From Diphasiastrum complanatum (Eukaryota > Streptophyta > Lycopodiopsida > Lycopodiales > Lycopodiaceae): a stretch of DNA of 64,000 nucleotides. Below the pieces are notes generated by a model that ran no database searches, was not told the DNA's origin, and was given only the letters and a program-made list of their open reading frames with translations. Position 1 is the stretch's first letter; each line of letters begins with the position of its first letter. Both the position numbers and the translations under genes were made by a program. The stretch covers positions 9,826,243 to 9,890,242 of the forward strand of contig CM055095.1 in assembly GCA_029204225.1 (NCBI GenBank), in the 5' to 3' direction. Shown here in pieces: positions 11,330 to 22,133 of this stretch.

Positions 11330-13200
11330 ATATGAACTCAAAAAATTGTATATTCACGTATATAAATGCTAAAATAAAGGTGATGAAACTCCCTGCTGTA
11401 AACAATATGGAAGACCCACAGATCAATAACTAGCCCCCAACCAACGCAAAAAACTGACGAGGTTCATACTAAAGGAAAGACATAGAGATCCAATGTCTAA
11501 AGGATGAATTGAAAAAACAAAAGAACCTACAAATCAGAGCCACTAATGAGCTGGTTAGTGCAAATAAGGATTTGTGCAACTTACTAGTTTAAAGTGGGAT
11601 GGAATTTCAGATTGTGATACTTTTCTTTTCAAATTACAATCTTTGTTTAGTGCTATACAAAGTGCAGGTAGAATAACTCCCAAGGAGGAAAAACTCATGT
11701 ACCTACTGTGAGCACTATCAGCCTCCTACATCTACATGTGACATGTTCTTACAGGTAAATCCTGTGAAGAGACCATTCAAAGCCTTCAAGAGGAGTATCT
11801 CATGCGGCAAGGAAATTCACCTTCTCAAGGTTTTCTCAGTATCAGATTCAGAGCATCCGGCGCTCTTCATCTAGAAATATCTAGATAGTAAACTTAGAGG
11901 TGGTTATCAATTACTTGGAAAGCTCGAGGAGCTCCTCAAGAAGAAACTGACCAATATCCTATCACTTCTGCATCCCCAACCAGAGATCACTTTTCAATTG
12001 TAAGAATAGAGATTGAGAGAGAGAGAAGCTAAGCCTCCTCCTACATTTTCTTACTTTGTGAAGCCCTCCTATTTTGTCATTATATGTTTGCTTGTGGATG
12101 AATGGATGCTTGATTGTCGTTTCATATTCATGCTATCACATAATAGAATGATCATTACCACATGCTTTCATCCATCAATCCACAAAACCATACATTTGAA
12201 AAATAGGTGTTAGAAAACCATTTGGAGTGATCAATAGGATCCATTAGGTAGGTTTACTTCCATTGCTCCTCTCCCTTGAGAAGATAAGCCTCAAGAGGAG
12301 AAGATCTAGAGCTCAAGAAGCCTAGATTTACCAAAAAGCCAAGATCCAAAAAGAGGATCACCACTATGCCAAGATTGACACCCTTGGTAGGCTTAGATTC
12401 CGTTTACTCCCCATTGGATCGAAGCCCGTACTACACAACAACTCACCCGGTTGGAGATCCAAACCGTGACTTTTTGCCCTCTTAATCATGACGATTAGGG
12501 AGGCACAAAAAGGGTCCAACACCAACACAATATTTGATCATATGTCTATGTTCATTGACTAGGTTAAGTGCACCAAACTATGCCTGTCGAGGCTCACCAA
12601 GTCTTGATAATAAATCATGTCTTTATTTTGAGATCTGAACAAGGAGGTACTGAGCAAAGACTTAAATCTGAGATAAATTTCAAAAAATACTTCCACACTA
12701 GGACGCTCTGTAATAGAAGGAAGGACAAAAAGAAAAGGAAAAAAAAAGTGTCTTAAAATACTCTATATTCTCAGTAATACCAAATTCATGGAAAAAAGAT
12801 ACCAGATTGGAATCAAAATTAAGCATTTCGTAAAAAAAATCGTAGAAAAAAAGATGTTGGCAAACTAATAAATTCAAGGGAAATACAAAAAACAGAAGAT
12901 TGGGCATATCGATTTCAAATGCAAAATAGGAGAGCAAGTCAAACTGGGAAGCACTATGCGCTCGGGACTGATATCAGAAAAATGAAAATCGATTTTGAAC
13001 GCGAATACGTAGATCAACGTCAATTGAAATAACTACGCACGCTTGAAAGTGATACCCGAGCGACCAATATCGGTTTCAAGCGCAAATATGCAAACTGACT
13101 ATGTCAGATAGAAAGAGTGTGCTTGAAAATTATATCAAATGCAGAAATTGCAAAATTTTCGTAAAAAACTGTGCCAAAAATCATCTATTCATAAAAAAAA
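11330..13200. other. No recognised gene
   Basis: A short coiled-coil-like reading (DIEIQCLKDELKKQKN, about 11480-11590) may be another retroelement remnant. The rest is AT-rich with purine-rich patches near 12290-12360. No RNA gene was seen. Confidence 0.5.
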
Positions 13201-13206
13201 AATTTG

Positions 13207-13344
13207 CACGTGGAATCCGATCAAAATGGCACGTGGCATTCAATGATTTGTTGAGAATATACATTGAACGATTGATGCGACAGTTCTCATGTGTGGCATG
13301 ACACATGTCGATATCTGATTCATCCACGTGCTTGCTCCCACGTG
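13207..13344. promoter_or_regulatory. Cluster of four CACTGT-free G-box palindromes (CACGTG)
   Basis: CACGTG occurs at 13207, 13230, 13325 and 13339, each within the ACGTG core bound by plant bZIP and bHLH factors. No gene start follows within 1 kb on either strand, so it is either an orphan regulatory patch, a remnant of an LTR U3, or chance. Confidence 0.4.
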
Positions 13345-13679
13345 TCCCTAATGAATACATCATAATTACATGTATTTATGGACACATGGCAACGGCCGTC
13401 TAACCAGATTTGCGAGATTTTCTAATCAGAAGCTCCCGTTGTTTACTAAAAATGGCAGTTTTGTCAAAAACCGAGTCTAACTTGCGTTTAGGCTGGAATT
13501 TCTTTGGACAGACTTGACCAAGAATTCAATTGCAATAGATGATAATAATGGCAAGGGCAAGGACTACTAAAAATAACAATAGTGCTCTTTTCAAGCTATT
13601 TAGGACATTTCTAGGGCATTTTTACACGGAGAGATAGGTTGGGATTTTCACATCAGATTTGTACATGGTATCCCTCTTA

Positions 13680-14562
13680 AAATTACAACTAAACTAAGCT
13701 AAGGGGTAGCATTTTAGTCTAATCAGTTCAATCTAACAACAGGTTTATCTTTCTAAGATTTCTGACCTAAGCTACCTAGTCTAGACTATCTTGAGCTATC
13801 TATACTTGATCTAGCTAATCTACTTAGTTACTACTTATCTAACGAGATATGCTAATCTATGGGTCCGGTCAATGGCTACCCTAACCTAAGGGTCACGATC
13901 TGTCACTTCTATGATTAATTAGATCTAAGTCTATCCTAGAGGTCGAACTAGTTTAAAATCTACTCGACTAACTATCTCTATCTAATTTAAGTGCATTCTT
14001 CCTAGGCTAACTAGGGCAAACTATGCCTAACTAACAGATTTATCTAAACTAAGATTGACCAACTAAGGAGATCTAATCTGGCCTAACTTGTTCTATCTAA
14101 TCTATTTATGGGTCACGGTCAGATGTTACCTCAACTTTATGGGTCTTGATTTGCTATTCTAAGGCTAATTGATCTAAAACCTTTCTAACAGATCAAATTG
14201 CCTAGATCTAATTGGGCGTCCTAAATTAATCCTAGCTATCAGGCCGGGATCGTCTAGCTTGAATCTGCCTAGGCTAGCTAACTACCTAGCTGATCTATCT
14301 AAGATGAAACTACCTAGTTGACAACTAATCTATCTAGCTAAGTGGACCTATTCCAACTTAAGTAACTTATCTACCTACCTATAATACCTAATTATCTTAA
14401 ATCTAAGTGGGATGCTAAGGATCCAACTCCTAACAATCTAGGTCTAAACTATTGTCAACGTTGAACTAGTCTATACAATCCCCTATCTAAATCGACAACT
14501 ATCTAATTTATCTTTCTACCTAGGTAGACTAGACTGAAATCAACTAACTACTCCTGCCTAGG
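13680..14562. repeat. CTA-rich cryptically simple tract
   Basis: Nearly 900 bases are built from permutations of CTAACTA, ATCTATCTA and CTAGCTA words without a fixed period. Two versions of GGGTCACGATC/GGGTCACGGTC occur within it. It begins immediately downstream (on the minus strand) of the gypsy integrase relic ending at 14563, so it may be the 3' untranslated part of that element. Confidence 0.7.
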
Positions 14563-16490
14563 CTAGCTAATGGATGGATCATCATGAGCAGAAGAAGACG
14601 AGGATGATGTCACTTCTAGCACATTTCTAAGCTCAACATCAGCTAAATAGTAGCGATGCAACCTGTTGCCATTAATGGGCGTGTTGAGCAGATTGCCTTG
14701 CAGGTCGACAAGAATGACTGCGCCATTAGGTCGGATCTCTACTACATCCTTGTACGGTCCTTCTCCTTGAAACTTAAACTTGCATATGTGATTGGAATTG
14801 TATAACAAGGCCAATTCTCCCTTAACGAGATCCTTGGTCTTGATATTCTGATCGTGTCATGCCTTTCGTCGTTGTTTCTCTACAGATAGGGTGTGAATCA
14901 TTAGAAAGTGAGTTTCATGAAGTTGAAAAAGGTTGTCTAATCTCCTCTTGGTAGATTCCTCTGTACTAAGTCATTCGACGATGGTGACTCTTAGACTTGG
15001 AACTACAAACTCAGTAGACATTATGGCTTCATGTCCATACACCATTTGAAATGGAGTTTGTCTAGTACTCACCATGAAGCTTCAACCATTTTCATGATAA
15101 TTCTGCAGAGGCTCTTGTTCAATGATTATGCTTGTCCATTACAACGTGGGTAATAGGGTGTACTCTTCCTATGGACAACCAGATAAGAGGATAATAGGTG
15201 AGTGATGGTCTCTTTTAGAAAATGCATTTCGCGATCACTCACGAGTTCTAGTGGGCACCGAAAATGAACTAAGATGTTTTCATGCATGAATTTAGCAGTA
15301 AAGCTGGCATCAGCCTTTCTCACTGCCTTGGTTTCTACCCATTTGGTCAAGTAGTCAGAGGCTACGATGGTATATCGAGCTTGGGAGCCATGGGCAGCTA
15401 GACGAATAGGGCTGACATAGTCAATGCCCCATTTCTCAAATGACATTTCAGCCAATGTAGGTCATAACGACATTCTATCCTTTCCTTGGGTTCGATTGAA
15501 TCGTTGGCACACGTCACACCTTTAAGCTGATAGTGAATATTCTTGAACATTGTGGGCCACCACAGGTCGTGTTGCAACACTTTCCTATTGGTAGCTTCGG
15601 TAGCGAAATGCCCTCCCCCTATTCCTTTGTGGGCAATACTTACGACTTGGGACACTTCGTGCGGTAGGACACAGTGGCGTATGATTCCATCATTACAGAT
15701 GCAATAAAGTTATCCTACTATCAACGTGAAAGGGGTAGATTTAATGACTAACATGCGTCATTCTACCTTGCTCATCTCAAGGGGAGGACGTCCCGACATA
15801 AGATATCCAACTATATCGGCAGCCGACTCAGGGACGACATCGACATGGAATAGGATGGCGTTAGGGAGTTCGTCATCGACCCCTCTACTCTTAGGAACAT
15901 TGCGGATCCGTGAGAGGTGATCGGCGAGATAGTGTTGTTTCCCCTTGTGAACAGTTATTTTAAAGTCAAACTCTTGGAGAAGCAGCAGCCATCAGATGAT
16001 TCATCTGGTCATGCATGGTCTATTTACTAGATACAGTAGGATTTGGTGATCTACAAAGAAGACAAATGGATTGGCTAGTAGGTAATGGCGGAATTTTTTC
16101 ACGTTATATACCATGGCTAGTGCTTCTCGTTCGGTGGTTGTATAGTTCATCTCCATAGAAATCAACTGCCTACTGGCGAAATAGATCAGGTAATCCTTCT
16201 TGTACTCTCCAGGCTGTGTCAGAACACTCCCTATAGCATACTTAGAGGCGTCTGTATGGACATGGAATTCTATGGTCCAGATAGGGGGTCGAAGGATTGG
16301 TGCAGTAACTAAGGTCTTCTTGAGTTTGTGGAAAGCCTCAGTGGCTTCAACAGTCCATTCTAGTTGGATGGTCATTTGGTAGATCAAACGGGCTAGCTTA
16401 GCAAAATTTAGGACAAACCTCCGATAATAAATACAATGCCCCATAAATATGTATACTTCACATATAGTTCGTAGCGTAGGCAAAGCAAGT
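14563..16490 (-). pseudogene. Ty3-gypsy pol relic: reverse transcriptase end, RNase H, integrase
   Basis: On the minus strand the order is as follows. The end of the reverse transcriptase reads YRRFVLNFAKLARLI (about 16430-16380). RNase H follows with HTDASKYAIGSVL and YTTTEREALAMVYNVKKFRHYL (about 16290-16030) and its end ADHLSRI near 15920. The integrase zinc-binding region includes AHKGIGGGHFATEATNRKVL (15640-15570). The integrase core includes WGIDYVSPI, a second acidic position in VSDREMHFL and STPYYPRCNGQA (15440-15130). A C-terminal tail reads LQGNLLNTPINGNRL (about 14710-14670). Frameshifts separate the pieces. The motifs match the branch of gypsy elements without a chromodomain (Tat/Athila-like), the same branch as the integrase at 59.8-61 kb. 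Gag, protease and most of the reverse transcriptase are absent. Confidence 0.9.
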
Positions 16491-16499
16491 ATTATCTTC

Positions 16500-16823
16500 T
16501 TATTGCATTCAGTATCATGTCAGAATGAATGCTTCTCTGTAGTTATAATTTGTAACTGATAAATCTCTTATTGTTTAGTCTGATTTGTTGAATGTTTCAA
16601 TGCTACAATATTCTATACATTATTTGGCTACAAAATCACTTCAGTACTAATGATTTCAAAGTTAGTTGCTGAAAGATTGAACGTGACTTCTGTCATTATA
16701 GCTTTGTTCAATTACTATGATTTATAGGCGTAGTCATACATAGGAAGAATGTTCATTCCGCTGCGTTCAATAGATCGTTTATAGACTTCAACTTATCGAA
16801 TCGTTCACCCCTTTCTTCCAACA
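16500..16823 (+). repeat. Copia 5' LTR, 3' portion
   Basis: The sequence ends in CA at 16822-16823 directly before a primer-binding site, and a gag start follows 216 bases later. The LTR start was not identified, so the left limit is approximate. It borders the minus-strand gypsy relic that ends near 16490. Confidence 0.55.
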
Positions 16824-16835
16824 TGGTATTAGAGC
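16824..16835 (+). other. Primer-binding site, tRNA-iMet type
   Basis: TGGTATTAGAGC differs by one base from TGGTATCAGAGC, the usual plant copia primer-binding site complementary to initiator methionine tRNA. It sits directly after the CA end of the LTR. Confidence 0.8.
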
Positions 16836-17050
16836 ATATTGTTATAATCAGAACTCTACTATTTGATATCCTTCATGATATCATAACAATATCATTAGAT
16901 ACTTTTTTCATAGTATCATATCAGAGCACATTTGCTCTTATTCTTCAATTTGTCGTATCAAATTTTAGTATCAGATAATAGATTTCCTATTGTAGCATCG
17001 CACAAAGTCATTATTTAAGTCATCGATTTATCAACAAACTAAATCTCTAG

Positions 17051-17460
17051 ATGGATTCTCAAAGTAAAGTTGGTCCCATCGCAGACAAGCTAAATGGATC
17101 CAATTACTATTTGTGAAAATTTAAGATGAAGACCTTGCTAATCGGAAATGAGTTGTGGGATGTTGTTACAAGTATCAAAGAGAAGCTTGAAGATGACACA
17201 ACCAACTCAAAATGGAAATCGAAGGATGGTAAAGCTTTTGTGCTTATTATTCTCAATATATCAAACACTCAGATTAACCACATATTTGAAGCTCAAACTT
17301 TGCAAGAAGTATGAGACATCCTGAGCTCATTGTATGATGTGAGAGACATGACTTCCAAGTTGCATCTCAGAAGAAAATTCTTCACATTCAAGATGTCAAA
17401 TGATGATTCACCTCAGAATCATATCAACCAGTTCAAGAATCTAATATTGCCCCTGGTGAT
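17051..17460 (+). pseudogene. Ty1-copia gag, truncated
   Basis: The frame opens at ATG 17051 with a gag N-terminus including IADKLNGSNYYL and KFKMKTLLIGNELWDVV, and continues to LYDVRDMTSKLHLRRKFF and NHINQFK. Two in-frame stops interrupt it (near 17116 and 17312). The same family reads in diverged form at 30.07-30.49 kb (LWKFKMKVILMAKELW, VRDVTSKLHLRRKFF). Sequence relationship is lost after about 17460. Confidence 0.85.
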
Positions 17461-18170
17461 ATCCTTGGATTCCTATTAAGGTTCTCGGATAAGACACTTG
17501 GTTTGTGTCAAAGGGTGTAGCTAAGTTTGCATTTATATTGTCACTTAGGCTTTCTCAAAGGATGTTTCAGTAAGGTCCTAGTCTCATCGTAGGTACATCC
17601 ATACTGAAAGTTGAGTCATGCCTTGTACTCTTTTAGGTCGAGAGAACATGGGTTTCGGTTCTTGGGTTCAATACAACATCTACCTCTTTGAGATTATAGG
17701 GTATGTCCGTAAAGATGATTTAGGCTTTCATCTTAGATTCATAAGCATAAAAGTAAGATCACGGATTTAAGGGGTCCTTGAGATATATCATTCTCAAATA
17801 CATTTGGGTGTCAATCCTTTGTCAATTGAAAACTCATTTTCTCCTCAGAATCCTCATTGGTAATAGAGTTATGAAGAGTGTATAACAAAGAAAGAGAGAT
17901 GAGACTCTTATTAATCGGTAACTCTTATTAAATCATCATTGGTAATTCTTATTAATTGGTGAGGCTAATGAGGTTTGGTTGAGGCTAATGAGGTTTAATT
18001 TGGTTGAGGGTAGGAGTGAGAAAACCCTAATATCATATCCAAGTCCATCAACATCAAAATATATTATGTGCTATTCCTCTTGTCTCTAGAAAACAACATT
18101 ATGGGTTTGCTCGAGTCCACAACCCATCAACTAACATTCAGTAAACTTCAAACACAATCCAACTAATCGG
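17461..18170. other. No recognised gene
   Basis: AT-rich sequence with a short local repeat near 17930-18000 (GAGGCTAATGAGGTTT twice). No coding support was seen on either strand. Confidence 0.5.
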
Positions 18171-18179
18171 GTTTCGAAA

Positions 18180-18296
18180 TCCAATAGCATTCCAGAACGC
18201 ATGACCCTTATGTTCTGGAACGTAGCTTCTCGGAACCAGGATCCGTTTTGGAATGTAGCGTTCCAAAACGCGATTGGAATGCAGCATTCCAGAAGG
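18180..18296. repeat. Cluster of GTTCCAGAAC/CGTTCCAAAACG inverted motifs
   Basis: Within about 115 bases, CATTCCAGAACG, GTTCTGGAACG, TTTTGGAATG, CGTTCCAAAACG, TTGGAATG and CATTCCAGAA occur in alternating orientation. The cluster lies beyond the 3' end of the CACTA transposase relic (minus strand), where subterminal repeats of such an element would be expected. Confidence 0.6.
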
Positions 18297-18539
18297 GGGT
18301 GCAACTTAGGTCCACAGTACATACTTGAATACTCGAAGTTGAAACTTGAGGTCATGCTAATAGTGTGCATACAATCTTTGTGATACTGGTGCAAGCAGTC
18401 TTTGTAATAACATTTGAATTGTGAGTCAATATTATAAGTCAATATTCTCAGTACATTGCTAGTCAAATAGTGCCTCATTCTCGTCATTATATAAGTCCAT
18501 ACACTCATCTGAATCTAATTCTAAGTGCAATCGTAAATT

Positions 18540-20560
18540 TCTTCACCCATGAGTATAAGAGTTATGATCATCTTCATCATCACTTTCTTCCTCTGGTCAT
18601 TCTTCGTCAAAACGTGGCATTCTCATCGGCGATTGTCTTTCTACGTTCATATTTTCATTTGCAATTTCTTTTTCAGTGATTTCAACATCAAATGGAACTT
18701 GGATTTCTTGCTCGATCAAGGGTTCGGGCTTGATTTTTGGTTTCTCGTGGTCAAGTAGTTTGACATATCTGATGCAATATCTTTTTCTTCAAATATATGT
18801 CGTGATCTTGTATTGAATAGGATGACATATAACCACTGAGGGGATAATCGATCTGGATGAAATATGATCTACAATAGACAAATAAAATCAATGCACAATG
18901 TGATCACAATTTGTGTTCAAAGCGATCAAACAAAAAAGTCACATAAAATATAGTGCAATTTGCAAGGTAGTTACACATGTTCACAATGTCATGGCAACAC
19001 GAACGTGTCATATTAATTCATAGGTATTACTTTTGTTGAGTCGATTGCAAAGAATCCAGACACATCCTTTCTAATCGTAGCATTGTTTCCATGATAGTTA
19101 ACTTTGAACCATTTCACATCAAAGATCAAGTATTTTCCATTACTTCCATAGTCGACATCATAAATATGTTGAAGTGTGCCGACATAGTCTAGGTCACCTA
19201 AAATGATGTTTGTGTCATTTGCACTAGATCGACTTTTCTGTTGAAAGTTTGCCATTATGCCATAATCAAATCTGCATCTTTTGGTGTCAATTCCCTCAAC
19301 ACGAAAGTGACATCTGTATGTCCACATGGGCATTGTATGTTTTGTACTGGCACAACCTATCTTGAAATTTTAGCACAACATATCTTGACTATATTAGGGT
19401 TTAAGATTTTGAACTAGAAGAAATATAATAAACAAATTTATATTACCCTTTTCAAATTAAAACATTATTTACCTACCATGAACAATTGCAGCGAATTTCC
19501 ACTCTTGTTCTGGCACGTGTTCACTATTTTCTATTGCTTTTTCGAGAGTATAGAGCTCTCCCTTTTTTAGAATCCATGGCACACTAGGAGTACTTGTCAT
19601 CCCACTTTCATCGTTTTGAATCCAATAAGGTCTCTTCACCTTAGCCACCTCCAAATTGTTCACATCATATTGTTTGATCCACTCGTCGTACCAATCTTAT
19701 ACACTCATTCGGATGGGTGGAGATGTGATTAGAGGGCCATCTTTCGATCTTCCCCAAGATCGTGTCCGAAAAGGATGATTGATTGGTAGGTATTTTCGAT
19801 GATTTTCGTACACAACTTTCCTCAACAAATTTGTACTATGACGACTTTCCAAATTTGGCCCACATATGTAGCATGCTTTATATCCAGATGCCGTAAAACC
19901 TACATTTATGATTGCATTAGAAAGTTAGAATATATCTATGAGATGTAATATATCATGAGAACAAATGATTATTATTAACAATCCAAACGAAGATTAACCA
20001 TACCTGAACATTCACTCAAACCGAAATAATCATGCATTGTCCCCATTAGAATTCCATGAAGAGTGAAATTTCTTTCTTGCAAAGGCTTTGAGACGTCATA
20101 CGCATTGACACCATTCCAAAGCCCGGGACAATTCTTCAATCAATGGTTCGAGGTAAACATCCATGTTCTTAACCTTGTATTTTCATGGAACCAATAGAGC
20201 TAGAAACAAATGTCCCATCTTTATACTTAGCCATGGAGGAATATTATAACTAACAAGAGCAACTGGCCACGTGAACCATGTTGAGGCTCGAACACCAAAA
20301 GGATTTATGCCATCCATTGCTAAACCAAATCTAAATGACGAGGTGCACCACATTCGTTCTTGATAATTATTGGCCTACAAAAAATTGTAATTACATTGTT
20401 TCCTGCAAAAATCGATTATAGTTAACTTGCAAAAAAATCATTGTAGAATATGGTATATTGACTTCACATAAAACTTACCTTATTGACATTTCTATCCTCA
20501 TCAGTAGATTCTCCGTCTGATGAGCTGCACAAACATCCATCAAAACATTCAATTTCTAGT
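18540..20560 (-). pseudogene. CACTA (En/Spm) transposase relic, TNP2-like
   Basis: Minus-strand exons with GT..AG borders read in TNP2 order. The first piece ends STDEDRNVNK at a GTAAGT donor near 20480. The next includes GLAMDGINPFGVRASTW, TWPVALVSYNIPPWLSIK and NMDVYLEPLIEELSRALE (20380-20110), characteristic of Transposase_21. Then come ASGYKACYICGPNLESRHS and the NHPFRTR region (19890-19760). A DUF4216-like domain includes DLDYVGTLQHIYDVDYG and DVKWFKVNY (19200-19070). An acidic tail follows (about 18790-18560). Stops and a frameshift near 20150 mark it as broken. The CACTA termini were not found. The element is a cut-and-paste class II transposon remnant. Confidence 0.8.
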
Positions 20561-20569
20561 AAAGTATTT

Positions 20570-21130
20570 CAAATGTGCGAGACTCTTTTTTTTCATAAGA
20601 ATGTTCGTTCTTTTGATTGATTAAGTATCTGTTAAGCAAGATGAGTGTTCATTACACGTGGAGGCATGGAATGAGGAGAGCATATTTGAAGTTTGATATG
20701 TATTTTTTTACAATCAAGAGGAGAAAATCATTTATAATTCTTTTTTGGATTGGTCATGACATTGTAGATATGAATATTGTTGTTGCTTGGTGGTAGGGAG
20801 AAAATTTAATTCTATAGTGTGCATGCTTGATGCAAAAAATGATTGTCGTAAAGGAGTAGATTAACAACAAAGATTTCTTTTGTGAATAGCTAGTTGTCTT
20901 GAGAAATTTGGTCAAGCGGCGAAAGTCTGTATATGAAGATTACGTCGCTAGCTTGATTGGTACCATGTCGCTCGAACAAACGACGACTGTTAGGCAAATG
21001 CTTATTAACACAGAAGAAGACGTCGTAGAAGGCCCTTCATCTCCACCCGCTGCCACAGATGAATCGTCCTCCAACCCTCACTACAATTTAAATGCCGATG
21101 GGGATGTAGTTTGGATTTGAATTTCTCACA
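20570..21130 (+). repeat. Probable LTR end with a short ORF
   Basis: The sequence ends in TTTCTCACA at 21130 directly before a TGGTATCAGAG primer-binding site, as a plant copia 5' LTR would. A 73-codon ORF at 20899-21120 (LVKRRKSVYEDYVASL and a Pro/Ser-rich part) lies just before it and matches nothing I know. The left limit is a guess. Confidence 0.35.
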
Positions 21131-21142
21131 TGGTATCAGAGA
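21131..21142 (+). other. Primer-binding-site-like sequence
   Basis: TGGTATCAGAGA matches 11 of 12 bases of the plant copia primer-binding site. No gag reading follows in the next 250 bases, so the element is truncated shortly after. Confidence 0.55.
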
Positions 21143-21392
21143 AGGTTCAGGCTAAAGTTGGTGGCCAAATCTAGAGGCGGATTTGAGGGCGCCATCAATT
21201 CTATGAATTGGAATGGTTTCTATCTCAAATCAAGCATTTTCAAGTATAGAAAGTGGATCTTTGTGATCCTAGCATCATTTTAGGTCAAATCACTTGAAGT
21301 AGGCATGCATAACGCTTAATTTAATTAAAGATGACTTAGATCTTTAACCCTAAACCGCATTACATTATGAACACCTATCACATGCATCCTTG

Positions 21393-21399
<7 letters not shown>

Positions 21400-21458
<59 letters not shown>
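21400..21458. repeat. (GA)n microsatellite
   Basis: A pure GA run of about 59 bases next to the palindrome-rich segment. Confidence 0.98.
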
Positions 21459-21461
<3 letters not shown>

Positions 21462-21487
21462 AATGATCAGTTATGCTAGATGATCCT

Positions 21488-22133
21488 ATTCACAAAAAAA
21501 ACATGCGCATAAACTGTGCGCCAAAAACAATCGAATTTTTTTTAAAAATATTTTTTGGAATGTCGGATTTCGACATCCATTTTAACCCTAAAAAGGATGT
21601 CGGAGAGTTGTCGGACATTTTCGACACCTTTGAAAAATGTCCTTAGTCCATCGGAAATTTACAGAGGATGTCGGAATCTGACACTGGTAAAATCTGTCGG
21701 ATTTCGACATCCTGTTTTGCCCTAAAAAAAATGTTGAAAATTTTCGATAGATTTTAAAATGCCCTCCATTCTTCGGAAATCTACAGAGGTGTCGGAATCC
21801 GACACTGAAAAAATGTGTCGGTTTCCGACATCCACGTGGACTGTCATTTTCCACGTGGTGTCCCCAAATGACTGCCGCGTGGCGACAGCTGTATGTCGGT
21901 TTTCGACATGTTTTTATGTGATGGATTCCAACATCTAATTTGAATTACACTCCGGCAGGTAGCCGGAACGGGTGTCGGATTTCGACGCGTCAAATTCCAA
22001 CAGATCGTTTGCGACAGATTTTTCGACATGGTTTACAACAAATCCTCTGACATCCCAAAATTTGGCGAAATTTTTTTTCACGATTTTATGTCGGAATATA
22101 TGTTGGAAACCACTGCTTTTTGTTTTTGTGAAT
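21488..22133. mobile_element. Palindrome-rich segment with 11-bp inverted ends; candidate non-autonomous DNA element
   Basis: ATTCACAAAAA at 21488-21498 is exactly the reverse complement of TTTTTGTGAAT at 22123-22133. Between them, TGTCGGATTTCGACA-like palindromes occur about ten times (for example near 21563, 21678, 21700, 21793, 21817, 21895 and 21974). Such GTCGGAATTCCGAC words resemble subterminal repeats of plant class II elements. No transposase is present, and no matching target-site duplication was found beside the inverted ends, so the boundaries are provisional. Confidence 0.45.

Noticed and set aside
21844-22029. Minus-strand ORFs in the palindrome-rich segment
   Set aside because: They arise from repeated TGTCGG/CCGACA words and have no family resemblance.
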